From assembly GCF_013426205.1 (NCBI RefSeq), contig NC_089426.1, positions 3,100,001-3,164,000 on the forward strand: a stretch of DNA of 64,000 bases, written 5' to 3'. Below the pieces are notes generated by a model. It did not search any database and had not been told where the DNA came from. It saw only the letters and a list, made by a program, of their open reading frames with translations. Position 1 is the first letter of the stretch, and every line of letters begins with the position of its first letter. Positions 1-11,599 of this stretch are shown here, in pieces. A program made the translations under genes and the position numbers. The stretch comes from Metarhizium brunneum (lineage: Eukaryota > Ascomycota > Sordariomycetes > Hypocreales > Clavicipitaceae).

Positions 1-113
1 GCGACGGCAGCAGCGATGATTCCACTCTCACGGACGGTAGCATTGGCAGTGCCCATCAGGAGGGAATCTGCTGTGGCCAGGGGCGTGTCGAGGGTCGACT
101 GAGCGGCGGCCAT
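1..113 (-). CDS. 5' end of an unidentified gene, cut by window edge
   Basis: A minus-strand ATG at 111-113 opens a reading frame that runs without a stop to the left edge of the window. The 37 visible residues begin MAAAQSTLDTPLATADS and are rich in Ala, Ser and Thr. There is no recognisable domain and no clear signal peptide. The ATG context (AGCAGCC before it) is acceptable for a fungal start, and the roughly 650 bp to the right would be its promoter. It could equally be a chance frame, since so little is visible. I assign no function. Confidence 0.4.
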   Translation of the reverse strand, partial: MAAAQSTLDTPLATADSLLMGTANATVRESGIIAAAV

Positions 114-761
114 GGCTGCTAATCGTATGGGGAAGCGGAATCGTACAAGTGTATAATTTTGGTTTCCAAGAATTCCAGGTAGATTCTTCTCCTGAGAGCC
201 GTTGCTAGCTCGGGTATGAAGGTTGGCTTGAGCAGCTCGTTGTGCGACAACGAAACCAAGAGTCGAAGAATTCATGACCTCTTATAAAGATGAGGCATGT
301 CCGACTAGGAGATTTGACAAAATCCTCCCCTCACATAACCCGCATGAACCCTTGTGCACATCGAATGATGTACATGGCTCAAGAGTCGCTCCGGACGGAC
401 ACGGAATGGGGTCCGGAGGAGCGAGTATGGTTGAATTGCCAAGGTGACGAGACTGGCTTGGATCGTCAAGAAAAACGTGAACTTCGGTATCATCCTCTAT
501 TTTTGGTTTTCCGAACAATCCTATTCTCGGTCTAGCGTTTGCCCTCGTACCATAGTTGCACGATGCACGCTCTTCTGCGTGCCGAAAGTGACGCCCGCTT
601 CCACCTCCGGAGCTCCTCGGACGTGGCGTCCTAACCTTGCCAGTGAGCAACTACATGCAGAACATGCAACGATTGAGTAATACAGAGAGGCACATGCAGT
701 ACATTCAATTCTATCCAAAAAAAAATTACCTTGGAGAGTCATTCCCCCCACGTCAATTCCA
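114..761. other. Intergenic: promoter of left-edge gene and 3' flank of hydrolase
   Basis: No convincing gene. Several overlapping 60-120 aa frames occur on both strands but none has a known motif. The A-rich run near 717-725 lies just downstream of the minus-strand hydrolase stop and may belong to its 3' end. Confidence 0.5.
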
Positions 762-1868
762 TCAGCTAGCTGTGATGGTCCCCTTGAACCAACTCTTCAT
801 CCTCGACGTTGCATCGCCCGGTTTCCCAAAAATGTTCTCAACAAGTATAAAATCGTGAGCCTCCCTTTCCGACTCATCTAGTCTAATTTGGCAGGTAGCA
901 TTCCTGCGCCGCAGCAGGCTGACCAGCCTGACGCCCTGATCGTACAGAACTTCATTTTTCCCAACGGTGAGGAAGACCCTAGAAGTAACGTCCCCGATAC
1001 CATCGAGCCAGGCCTCTTCAGTGTCCAGAGGTGTCATGTATGGATTGGCGGCAGAGAGGTCCCCCGCAAGGACATCTGCCTTGTGCGCCTTGATCTGGTC
1101 CTCCCCGTAGAGGGCAAGGCCCAACGTATCCAAGGCCCCCGTGGATATCATGTCATTGCCGTCGTTCCGCTTGACCGAATCGCTGAATACATTGTTGCTC
1201 AGCCAGGGCGACACTAGAAAGACGCCTGCCAGAGGTTCCGAAAGTTGCAACGGACGGATTCCTTCGTGCGGGTGGAGGATGTGGCTCAAGACTTGCATGG
1301 ACAGGTTGCCTCCCGCTGAGTCGCCGCCCATGTAGATGTCTGATGGACTGGTGCCTGAATCGAGAATCGACCCCAGAGCCTCGGTGGCCTGTACTAAAGG
1401 GACGGGGAATCTGCCATCGTTCAAGAGCGTGTACTGGAGACAGCCGACTGCGACCTCGACGCCGGCCTCTCTGCCGGCCAGCACGTAGGCATTCCAGCAC
1501 CAGTCGTAGTGGCCGCGGAGAGCAGGGGCGATGTATCCGCCTCCGTGCAGGAACAGCACAATCTTGCTAGCCTTGCGGCGGTTTCCTATCCACAGGAGCG
1601 AGCCGCCCGTCTGGCCCAGAGGCTGGATGTCGTGGACGAGGCGCTGACGAAGGGCGGGCTCCCTCGTGCGTCCCAGTTTGCTGTTGACCCATGTGTAATA
1701 AGCATCCACGGTAGGCTGCGAGTAAATCTGGATTTCGCGATCATTGAATGAGGTGAAGACGGCATCCACAATGGCGCAGAAGACGTAGTACTTGATGTTG
1801 AACCTGCGCCTGGCGGAGAAGTACACGATTCGCAGAATATACCATGCCATGCGTAAAGGCACTGTCAT
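762..1868 (-). CDS. HSL-type alpha/beta hydrolase (esterase/lipase)
   Basis: Single-exon gene of 368 residues. It carries the hallmarks of the hormone-sensitive-lipase branch of alpha/beta hydrolases: oxyanion-hole motif HGGGY at about residues 108-112, nucleophile elbow GDSAGG at 182-187 (Ser184), a plausible acid in LYDQ (Asp310) and a catalytic His in AHDF (His338). The first ~40 residues are hydrophobic and basic (IVYFSARRRF followed by an aliphatic run), suggesting a membrane-associated N-terminus, as in fungal steryl-acetate hydrolase-like proteins. Family members hydrolyse carboxyl esters of small or lipophilic alcohols; the substrate here is not visible. It points away from the SDR and BVMO genes across a 1.36 kb gap. 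Its chemistry would fit hydrolysis of a Baeyer-Villiger product, which is inference from neighbourhood only. Confidence 0.88.
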   Translation of the reverse strand: MTVPLRMAWYILRIVYFSARRRFNIKYYVFCAIVDAVFTSFNDREIQIYSQPTVDAYYTWVNSKLGRTREPALRQRLVHDIQPLGQTGGSLLWIGNRRKASKIVLFLHGGGYIAPALRGHYDWCWNAYVLAGREAGVEVAVGCLQYTLLNDGRFPVPLVQATEALGSILDSGTSPSDIYMGGDSAGGNLSMQVLSHILHPHEGIRPLQLSEPLAGVFLVSPWLSNNVFSDSVKRNDGNDMISTGALDTLGLALYGEDQIKAHKADVLAGDLSAANPYMTPLDTEEAWLDGIGDVTSRVFLTVGKNEVLYDQGVRLVSLLRRRNATCQIRLDESEREAHDFILVENIFGKPGDATSRMKSWFKGTITAS

Positions 1869-3227
1869 CCCGACATGTTAACAACATGGGGTCTCATCAA
1901 GTGGAAATGCAAAACATACCGATTGTTGTGGCCTTGGTCAACAGCTTCAGATACTCCCATATTGAAAGCCTTGGCCGCCCATTCTGGTGCGGGTAACTTT
2001 GCTGAGCTTCTACAGCGAGCGTGCTTTGTACTGCCTAGTGGAACATGTACGTTAGCATCAGGAACATGATGTATTTCGATGGGCTTGAATTCGCGGGAGG
2101 GCCGCAAAGGGCGTCCAGCCACGCACGCCAGCAAAACTCCCCATGCACGACCAACTCACGCGCTACCGAGTAATCGACATACCATCTTGAAAACAACCTA
2201 CTCGGGGGAAAAAACCGAGCTGGGATACTGGAAGAAACCAACTGGCCCTGCACGATGAGAATCATCTACCAAAGCCAATTGCCCGTGCTGCGCCGTCTCG
2301 AGGTCTCGAGGTTCTTTTTGTCGCCGGATGGCACGGGGCCGGGCGACAAGACGTGAGCGCTTTCACGTGTAATTCCATGCCCCAAATCGAGTACATTTTG
2401 CGCATGGATCTGGGTATAGGTAGGGATTGTCCAAGCGAAGGGTCCAAAAGGGGGATCTCTGGCAGCTTGGTCGCGCCAAACCCCAAAGGATGATGGTGAT
2501 CCCTCCTCCATTCGTCTTTTTCCTGCTCCTTGGTCAGGGGTTGGCCATGTGCGGGGGGAGCTCAATTGGAGCCTCGGTACGGAGGAATCAACCCCAACCC
2601 GCGTCACGGCTCGTCTTGCTCCAGTAGCCAGGCCGGTGATTCTGTCTGTTACTCGACGAAGGTAAAACTGCTGGCCCAGGCTGTTGGAAATGCTTGGCAG
2701 AGGCGGAGACTATTTCTAGCCAGCCCCCGGTGGCGGTCGATTTCTGTTCGAGGCAATCGATGGTTCCTATCCGACGTCCAACGAAGCGGCAACAAGGACA
2801 AGCAGCTCGCGAACCAAGTCACTCCATTGCGATGTGGGGCGGAAGCCAAAATTCAAGAGGGAACGGAGTTGAAAGACTAGCCCGCCAGTGTAATCGGTTG
2901 GAGTGTGTGAAGAATTGACCCGTCATCCCGTGTGCGGATGTGGATGTGGGTGTGGGTTGAGAGTTGTGGGTTTGGAAGTGCTGGTGGATTTGACACGCGT
3001 GGGTTTGAAGAATCAAGCGTCGGTGCATCACCAGTCAGCATCCAATCTAGCCTTGTGTCTCACGTCAGTGACCACTCTGGTTGACCAGCGACACATTATG
3101 TAAACATGAAGCGATACCTATCGCGTGTCCGAATTTAATTTTTTTTTCCTTTTTCTCCCTCTATCTTTTGCAGTTCCTGTCATGGCACTTGAGGGGCTGA
3201 AGCAAAGAGAAGAGAAATACCCTCGCC
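1869..3227. promoter_or_regulatory. Divergent intergenic region between hydrolase and SDR
   Basis: 1.36 kb without a convincing gene, lying between the divergent hydrolase and SDR starts and so holding both promoters. It contains a short GGATGT/GGGTGT microsatellite near 2935-2957 and a T-rich tract at 3138-3150 just upstream of the SDR start. I see no clear paired CGG site that could be assigned to the nearby regulator. Confidence 0.5.
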
Positions 3228-4517
3228 ATGTTTTCTCGTGAAGGCCTCACCCTCGACGTCGTGGCCGGAGCAGTACGGAACTGGATCCTCACTCCGACGA
3301 CAATGCTCCCGCTGGCCTTGGGCCTGACATGGGAACCGCTCTTTGCTCGACTGGCCCAACGGAGCTCGCGCGATCGGGCAGCAGCCATCCGCTCTCGAGT
3401 CTACTGGCTCGCCGCCGCAAGTCTCGCCCTCGCTCTCAACGACCAGCTCAACAAGCAAAGCGCCAACAACTGGGTCGTCGACTCCCGGTGGAACTGGGAC
3501 GATGAGATTGTCGTTGTCACGGGGGGGAGCAGCGGCATCGGCGCAAGCATCTGCCAGAAACTCGTCGCCAGGAACCCTCGCACGCGCATCGTCGTTCTCG
3601 ACTACGTTCCGCTGTCGTGGGCGCCGCCGCCTGGCGCGAGACTGCACTTCTACGAGTGCGACTTGAGCGATGCCTACGCCATCAAGCTTGTATGCGACCG
3701 CGTCAAGGCCGAGGTCGGCCATCCTACCGTCCTCTTCAACAATGCCGGCTTGGCCCGGGGGTCGACCGTCATGGAAGGGACGTCCAACGACGTGCAGCTC
3801 ACCATCAAGACGAATTTGATTGCGCCGTTTCTCCTGGTTAGGGAATTTCTGCCGGAAATGGTGCGCAGGGACCATGGCCACATCTTGAATACGGGCTCCC
3901 TGAGTTCCGTCGTCTCGGCCCCTACCATTGTCGATTACTCTGCTTCCAAGGCTGGCTTGACGGCTTTGCACGAGGTATGTTTCTTTTTTATTCAGCACAG
4001 GGGAGCTTTATATAGCGATACTGCCATTGCCCAACACTCCTGCCTCTCCTCACGCTGCTCACTTTTTTCACAGGGCCTGCAACTGGAGCTCAAGAGCCTG
4101 CATAAAGCCCCTAGGGTGCGTCTTACGCTGGGAATATTCAGCTTCATCCGCACGCCTCTTTTCACCGGCAAGACGAATGAATCCAATTTCGTGGCCCCGC
4201 TGCTAAACGTGGAAACCGTGAGCGACAAGCTCGTGGATGCGGCGTACAGCGGCTACGGCGGCACCATCTATCTGCCGGGCATATGCAGATACATCACTAG
4301 CTTGGTACGTCGACCTCTCCCGTCATATTTTCATGCCTTGTTAAGCATCTGCTAACGCTGGGCGCGTATGTCTTTGCAGAAAGGGGGCCCAGAATGGCTC
4401 TTCCGGCGTATTCGGGAGCGCTCGCTGCGGGGTGACTATGATTTCGAGAGACAGAAGAGCCGCTATGACCAGGAGACTGGGAAGCGCATTGTGCCGGCCC
4501 TTGACCCGCTCAAGTAG
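3228..4517 (+). CDS. Short-chain dehydrogenase/reductase, membrane-type (SDR16C/RDH-like)
   Basis: Three exons, 3228-3974, 4074-4304 and 4380-4517, give 371 residues; both introns (GTATGT...CAG, GTACGT...CAG) are phase 0. The N-terminus is hydrophobic (about residues 20-40 and 60-72) and likely membrane-associated. The Rossmann cofactor motif TGGSSGIG is at ~98-105, NNAG at 171-174, the catalytic Ser near 224 and YSASK at 237-241, so the active site looks complete. An Asp after beta-2 (LDY, ~125) would favour NAD(H) over NADP(H). This architecture is typical of retinol-dehydrogenase-like SDRs that interconvert lipophilic secondary alcohols and ketones. It lies upstream of and co-oriented with the BVMO, so it could supply its ketone substrate; this is inferred from context. 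The first intron is a multiple of three (99 nt) and free of stops, so retention would add 33 residues before the C-terminal part. Confidence 0.88.
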
Positions 4518-5919
4518 GAGTGTTGACGGAGAGGAAACAAAGGTGCCTCGGGAATAATAGTGATGAGAGTGCATGAGTATATAGGCGTTAGGGGGGCGGC
4601 ATCATTGGACATTTCTGCTAACATGACCGAGATACAATACTTGGACGAACGGCAACTTGGCCACACAATATTGATGGTAGCCTCATGTCATTACAAGAGG
4701 CACTTGGTTGCCAACCCCAAGTAGACAACAACACGCTGCTATACATGTTGGTGTAGCGAGCGATAACCAGGCACCGAGTCGCCTATTTTCAAACTGTCAC
4801 CAGCTCCAGGACACAACCGACCCGGACACTTGGACGTCTTCGCGCCCCGAAGCGGAGGGTTGGTGAAGGAGTAGGTATGTGGCGTGCCATTGAACGCTGT
4901 GGTCTGTGGACCTCGGCATGTCGAAGAAGAACCCATGGCGGCGCCAATCAACTAGCTTCTCACCTTCGGCTTGTTACAGTTATCAGTGATGGCGTAGTAG
5001 CCCGTTTCGGCTATCTTGCCTGGGCAAAAAGGCTGTTGCCGTCCCCGCAAGTTGGCGTATTCGATATGCGCTCCCATGGAACCGCGCCGCGACCATCATG
5101 TCGTGTGTCGCAAACCAGCTCTTGTCCTGGCATTTTGGCCATTTGCCAACCGTTGAATCACATTATTTCCGGCGATCCTTGTTGCATGTTTTGACGGGTG
5201 CCAGGGTAGGGTAGGCCGAGTTTGCAGCCGGCTTCGTCAGCGTGCCATTACCGACCGGGCAGTCATCTCGGCAAACCTCCCTCCGCGGCTTCTCACCACT
5301 TCAGCCTCCCAACCTTCTCTCCCTCCCCGGAAATCGAAAACGGCTACGGCGTACGGAGTAGTCTGCTGTCAATTTGCTGAACGGAAAGTTGGGGTTGCCC
5401 CGCCCCAGTTCCCATCGCCTTTCTCCGTCTTCTCATTCGAAGGTCAATCCCCCTGAACCCCGTCAAAATGTCGCGCTAAATAGCCACCATACCCGAACGC
5501 CGGACTTTTCGAACAGGCTACCGGGTTACTAGTATCAGACGTGAGGGGAGCATTTCAAGTGGCTATAATCTTACCTGCTATTTAATAACAGAGCGAGCCC
5601 AATCGAATAGACCTGAGCTTTTATATAGTGTTTTCTGACCCGCGTCGACTGGCAAAGTGCAAGCTTTGGACTGTTGACACACGCCCGACTCCCTTTTTTT
5701 TGGCATGTGCTTCCTGTTTGTATATCTCTGCTGATCATAAAGGGGTGGCTGGCCGAATGTCCACTGGGTGAGGCATAGTAGCTGTTCGCCGTCTGTCGTC
5801 CCAACTCACAGTCGCCCATCTCTCCTAGTTCCGTGCCGACAATACTTCACTTTCTACCTCTATTTCTTCGTCGTCTTCGTACGCTTGACTGCGCCTCCAA
5901 GTCGTCATAAACACAAATC
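4518..5919 (+). promoter_or_regulatory. Intergenic region upstream of the BVMO gene
   Basis: 1.4 kb with no supported gene. It contains a GTACGGAGTA copy at 5351-5360 and a C/T-rich stretch around 5830-5900 just before the BVMO ATG, as is common in fungal leaders. Several CGG triplets lie between 5210 and 5510, but none forms a clear CGG-N-CCG pair that I would call an operator. Confidence 0.45.
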
Positions 5920-7917
5920 ATGGGCAAGACTACCCCCACATACAGCCAGTTTGGCTGCATTGGCTCTGGCTTTTCTGCCATTGGCCTGGGCGCGACTCTG
6001 AAGCGATGGTACGGCATCACCGATATCCAGTTCTTCGAGAGGCACTCCGACTTGGGGGGCACTTGGTGGGCGAACAAATACCCAGGTGAGCCGATTGCTT
6101 ATTCTACTTCTGCTTTGCTCTGTGGGATGTACTGGTCTTCTTCTGTTGCCAACTGTCCGCCGCACCGTCGAGCTACCAGGCTGATTCTGATTCACCTTGT
6201 CAAGGATGTGCCTGCGATGTTCCCAGCATCCTGTACAGCTTTTCCTTTGCGCCAAACCCCAAATGGAGCCAAGTTCTCGCCACCGCCGACGAGCTCTGGC
6301 AATACTTGAAATATGTCGCCAACCAGTACGATTTGGAGAGCAAGATGACGTTTCGGGCAGAGGTTTCCCGCTGCGAGTGGAGGGAACAGACGAAACGGTG
6401 GAGGATGTACATTCGAAACTTGGACACGGGCGAAACCCTCGTCCACGAGTGCCAGTTCCTCTTTGGCGCTACCGGACTCTTGGTGAAGCCTAGACCGTGC
6501 GATATCCCCGGCGCCGACTCCTTCAAGGGTCCTCTGTTCCATTCCGCCGAATGGAGACAGGACGTGGACGTGACGGGCAAGAATGTCGTCCTGGTAGGCA
6601 ACGGCTGCACGGCGTCGCAAATCGTCCCTGCCATTGTCAACAAGACCAAGCATCTGAGCCAGTTCGTGCGCTCCAAGCACTGGATCATCCCGCCCATCAA
6701 CGTCCCATACACCAAGTTTTGGCAGACCCTGTTCGAGCATGTCCCCGGCGTGCTTGCCTTCTTCCGCTTCAGCATCTTCATGTATGCTGAAAACGACATG
6801 AGAGGATTCTTCATGACCAAGGCCGGCGAGGCATATAGGAAGCACTACGAGGGCGTTGCCACCAGATACATAAAGAAGACCGCCCCCGCCAAATACCACG
6901 ACATGCTGATCCCCGACTTTTCCCTGGGGTGCAAGCGGCGGATCTACGACCCCGGCTACTGCAAGGCTCTGCACGCCACCAACTTGACTGTGTCGCAGGA
7001 GCCCATTGTAGAGATTGTGCCGGAAGGTGTCCGCACCAGGGACGGCAACGTGACCGAGGCGGATGTCATTGTCCTGGCCAACGGCTTCGACACCAATGAA
7101 TTCATGGCCGGCATCGAGGTTGTCGGCAGAAGCGGCAAGACCATCAATGAGCATTGGGAATCCTGGGACGGGCCAGAAGCTTACGCTTGCTCGGCTCTGA
7201 ATGACTTTCCCAACTTTTTCATGCTTCTAGGCAAGTTGCCCTCCCTTTTCCCCCCTTGTCCCTCAAGAGTTTGTCACGTTTGATGGGGGAATATCGCAGA
7301 CGTACTTATACGGGAGAAAACTGTAGGTCCCAACACTGCCACGGGTCACACATCCACCATCTTGGCTGCTGAAAACAACATCAACTACGCCCTGCGAGTC
7401 ATCAAGCCGGTTCTCGATGGAGAGGCCCAGTTTGCCGAAGTAAGGCGCGACGCCGAGGAGAGGTACTCGCGAGAGATGCAAGCAGCGCTCAAGAACACTG
7501 TTTGGTTCTCGGGCTGCCACAGCTGGTATAACAAGGAGGATGCGGACGGCAACAAGTGGAATGCCATGACGTATCCCAAGTTTCAGCCGCAATTCTGGTG
7601 GGAGAGCATGTTCCCCGTGTACAGCGACTGGATTTATGAGGTAGGTACTTGTCTATTTTTAGTTTTTTGGAATCATTGCTCTCGTACTTTATTTGACGCA
7701 TGTTCGCTAACAAGAGTCTTCCTCACCTCAGCCTACTCCTGCTGCCGCTCGTTTGAGAGCCCGACGAAGGTTGTTGGGCCTGGTGCGGTGGGCGTTGGTG
7801 TTTGTGACCGGTTTCGGGGTCAGTCTCGCGGCGAGGAAATATTGGCACATTTTGTCCCAGCTTGGGCCTCTGACTAGGCTTTCTATCATGCAGCTGAGAC
7901 AAAAGTACAATGTTTAG
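5920..7917 (+). CDS. Type I flavin monooxygenase, Baeyer-Villiger type, membrane-anchored
   Basis: Four exons (5920-6085, 6205-7230, 7327-7640, 7732-7917) encode 563 residues. An N-terminal FAD-binding Rossmann motif GSGFSA is at ~15-20, followed by the LGGTWW signature (45-50). The Baeyer-Villiger fingerprint FxGxxxHxxxW is matched at ~162-172 (F-K-G...H...W), and a second nucleotide-binding motif VGNGCTASQ for NADPH follows at ~185. The enzyme should use NADPH and O2 to insert oxygen next to a ketone, giving an ester or lactone. The last exon adds a hydrophobic span (WALVFVTGFGVSLAA) near the C-terminus, suggesting a tail anchor. Intron 2 (7231-7326) has a GC donor (GCAAGT) rather than GT; the frame and the family motif LLGPNT support it. 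It is flanked by an SDR and a Zn2Cys6 gene on the same strand. Substrate unknown. Confidence 0.9.
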
Positions 7918-8678
7918 AGCGCATTTGCCTTTGTAGTTGGTAGACTGAGCTTGCTGTTCGATGACTTTTATGGGTTTTGCGGCTTTGGCGTTGAAGATAT
8001 GTTGGTGATAGCTGGCCGTGATACATTAAGATGAGTACATGTTTCCCACGCGGTATGGTATGTGTAAGATTCATAAGTGAAGTCTGCCAAGTGACTGGTC
8101 ATGGACAGCCCGAATATGTTGTCGAGATGTGCACATAGTTACCAAGCAGTCCATGTGCAACAGTCATACTTGGGAGATGATTAGCAGTGAAGTCGGCCGA
8201 GTGGCTGGTCGTTGACAGCCCAAACCATCGGTTGTAACTGGCCAGTCCACGGGGGGGCAAAATGGCATCTCGGAGTCTCCATTCTCCATGGAAACTAGGA
8301 CTCCCCACACCACCTGGCATCGGACAATGAGCTGTCAGTCTAGCCAGGTTTCGGGCGTCGGCATCGTCGACGGGTTCAGAGGCTTTTGGGATGTGAAAGG
8401 CTGCATGTGGAAACATCAAATTGAGCGTGTCCCCGGCGGTTCATGGATTTCGGGCTAGTGGCCCACTAATAATGCCCTGTGCCAAGAAGGAAGGCGCATG
8501 TCGCTCTGGGGCTTCGGCTCAACGACAACCGATCGACTTGTGCTTTCAACCGTCCTGCGGCCCTTCACCCTGTCAAAGCTTCATCTCTGGCTGTGCACTA
8601 TCATGGGTTCCAATTATTCCATAACGAACCCTCGGGAAGTAATTGACTTGTTAACACATAGGAGCTCGCACCGTCCAC
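7918..8678 (+). promoter_or_regulatory. Intergenic region between BVMO and regulator genes
   Basis: 761 bp with no gene, serving as BVMO 3' flank and regulator promoter. It contains the imperfect direct repeat annotated at 8076-8225. Confidence 0.5.
8076..8225. repeat. Imperfect direct repeat, two copies 110 bp apart
   Basis: A segment starting AGTGAAGTCTGCCAAGTGAC at 8076 recurs as AGTGAAGTCGGCCGAGTGGC at 8186. Similarity holds over about 40 bp (to 8115 and 8225) and fades further on, where an AGTCCA block is also shared (8149 and about 8244). Several differences are CG versus CA, as expected from decay of methylated CpG or mild RIP-like mutation. It lies about 450-600 bp upstream of the regulator ATG. 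Confidence 0.7.
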
Positions 8679-11348
8679 ATGGTACCTCAGGGCAAGGAAC
8701 GCCAGCGTCGCCGCAAGATAAGTCTTGCATGTGAGCCGTGTCGCGAACGCAAGTCACGATGTGATGGCGGTAAGCCCATCTGCTCCATGTGTCGGCGACG
8801 AGCACTAGGGTTAGAAAGATGCGTGTATAAGTTGGAGAATGCGAGGACGGCCAGCACAGATGAGTATGTCTCTCTGTCCTGTTGGGCAGACTAGAATGCC
8901 AACACCAGCAACGCTGACATGAAACCCTGTCTGGCCTAGATATATCAAAGTCTTACACAGTCGTATCCGGAAACTAGAACAAGTCTGCAGGGACTCGCAT
9001 GTCCAAGTTCCGTCGCTAGACTTTGACCTTCCCCCCATTGCTGAAGCAGAGACTGAAGCCGACACAAGGCAAACACCAACATCCACGCCAATCTGTTCGG
9101 ACTATAGCTTCTTGCGGCTGACGCCCACCAAGGAATCCTCGTCAGTAGACTCGCCTCTCGTGCAAGCCCAGCCACCAAACACGGCAGCCTCCGCAGACAA
9201 CGGCATCGTCACCGCCGAACCAAACAGCAGCGTCTCAGCCATGGGCACCGTTATCACCGATGACGACGTTTCCGTCTCCGAAGACTTCTACGGCAGTTCC
9301 TCTACAGCCTCGTTCTTCAAAGAAGCCTTCGACTCCATGAAGGACCACAAGAAGCACCATCACACGCAACCCCGGCGAGAAGCAGGCCGCGATTGGCGCC
9401 GCGGCTCGTCCTACTTCGTGCCCTCTCATCAATTCTCCCTGCCGCCTCGCGACCTCGCAGACCACCTGGTCGCCACATTTCGTGAAAAGGTCTACTACAT
9501 GTATCCGTTCTTTCACTTGCCTTCATTTGAGGCTGCATATCGCAGTCTCTGGAAGCCTCAAGCCGAGCCAAAGCGTCCTTCCACCTCTTCACCAACCAGT
9601 CTCGGGCTGGGTTGTTATCCTGACGGTGACGCAAACACGATTTCGTTTCATGCTGCACTGAATGCCATTTTTTCACTTGCGTGTCATTATTCGGACCTCC
9701 CGCCCGCCGAGCGACTGGCCGCCTCGACGACGTTTTTCCTCAGGACAAAGCCCTTTGTGAATATTGATCTTTTGGAGGCGAATAATTTAAGTGTCGTACA
9801 GACCTTGTTGCTCATTGCGTTGAATTTGCAGGGCACGCCGCATCCAAGTCGGTGCTGGAATGCGAGCGGTGTCGCATGTAGAGTTGCTCAGGGGCTGGGT
9901 TTGCATGCAGAGCACCATCAGGACACGAGGGGCGCACTGGAGAAGGAGATTCGGAGGAGGACCTGGTATGGCTGTATTGTAATGGATATGTGAGTTTCCA
10001 CCGTCATGGCTGGTGACTGTGTGAGACTGAGTAAGCTAATGAACGCAAATACGTGTGCGGTGAAGGTTGGTGAGCATGACATACGGCCGCCCGGCTATGA
10101 CAACACACATTTCAGTATTGCCGCTCCCGTCCGGGTTTGAGAAGAATCTCTCGGTGCCTGTGGAGCCACATCAGGTCGCACCTAGATTTCGGTTCTACAG
10201 AGAAAACATTCGCCTCTGCGGGATACTGGAGGATATTCTATCCAAGGTATACCAGCCGTGGATGAATCGCGTGTCGCCTGATCTATCTCCTATCACGGGC
10301 GGGAATACCTCGCCGTATTACAGCCTCGATACGATTGTCATGCTACATAGGAAGTTGTCTGATTTTGAAAATTCCGTGCACGAGACGCTTTCGTGGAAGA
10401 GAGAGGGAGAGATTCCGTCTGAATATGCTGCGCTGTTTAAAGCTCAGAGACTGCTGCTTCATGGTCGGTATGTCTTGCTACATGTCTCAAAAAAATTCAC
10501 ATTTTTTTTGGCAACCCTATATTGGAGCGATTGTGGTAGGCTAATCAGAAAGACAGTTTTATATATCTTCGCATCATGCTGCTTCGACCCATTCTAACAC
10601 ACCTCTCAACACACGAGCAACCAAAATCCGTAGGTCCCAAGCTAGAATCAACTACGTTCACGGATCCTATTCTAGCAGGGACATCGCTCCAATGTGCGAA
10701 ATTATGTGTCGAGGCGGCGATAGATTTGTTGCGACTACTTCATACCAATTTTAATCCACAGGTTCCAGGGTCATGGTGGTGGGATGTCCTGTGTAGGTGT
10801 TGCTCGTCCAAACTCTTTTTTTCACTTTTGAAATTCTAGTCGCTCATATTAGATAGATGCCTGCACGGCTGGCATCGTACTTATCATAGCGAGGACATGT
10901 CCCACCCTCGTCCCGTCACTCAATCAAGCCCAAATGTCAACGGCTTGGGACGAATGCCAACAGATTCTGAAGCATGTTGCTTCGTTCAACGCGTCTGGGC
11001 GACAGTCTCTCAAAATGCTTCAGATCATCCATAGTAAAGTCTTGGTTAAATCAGGAAGTACGTCCTTTCTCATCCTCATCCCACGACCCCCATTTGCACC
11101 AATTTCTTTTCGACAAACACTGACGCCTTCAAGGCAGCCCAGCTAGTCCCAACCTGCGACCCCAAACCACTCCAGCGGCGGAAGAATGTGATCTGTTGCA
11201 GTCGGTGGCGTTTGATTCCGCGACGAATTTTGACTTGTCGACAGAACCTGAGTTTCAGGGTTTTGGAGATTTGGATATGATTGGGTCGTTTTTCAACTGG
11301 GATACTACGAGTTTTGATGCGTTTGGGGGAGTGCCGATACAGAATTAA
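8679..11348 (+). CDS. Zn2Cys6 fungal transcription factor next to the SDR/BVMO genes
   Basis: Six exons (8679-8863, 8940-9989, 10066-10467, 10557-10792, 10857-11057, 11134-11348) encode 762 residues. The binuclear zinc cluster is complete at residues 18-48 (C18, C21, C28, C35, C38, C48; spacing 2-6-6-2-9), with a basic linker and a short coiled-coil-like segment (IKVLHSRIRKLEQV) spanning the first splice junction. The middle homology region starts around residue 200, and the fungal-specific TF motif RRRTWYGCIVMD followed by SMTYGRP is present. The C-terminus is acidic/aromatic (FDLSTEPEFQGFGDLDM), suitable as an activation domain. Such proteins bind paired CGG triplets and often regulate adjacent pathway genes. 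The position after BVMO and SDR suggests a pathway-specific role, which is inference. All five introns keep frame and have GTANGT or GTGAGT donors. Confidence 0.93.
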
Positions 11349-11599
11349 GTTTGATGGACTGGGCTGTTTATCTAGCATAAGGAGCGTTTTTGCGTTAACA
11401 AATGATTATTTTGGGGATATTTTAGTGGCCATGGTACTATACATATTGCATCTAAACTTTGAGCTGGACACAATTTCATCAAGCTTCAGACCACTTCTGT
11501 TCCATATGAGTCAATACGGTATACGCAGTCTACTGTTCTATAGTATACATCAATGCCAATGCTCGAAAAGTACATTTTACATCCCCCCTAATTTTCACT

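Noticed and set aside
3180..3998. Minus-strand 272-residue frame
   Set aside because: Antisense shadow of the SDR first exon, low-complexity Arg/Gly composition and no motif.
6192..7154. Minus-strand 320-residue frame
   Set aside because: Antisense to the BVMO coding exons. The BVMO frame carries cofactor motifs, the antisense has none and no promoter context.
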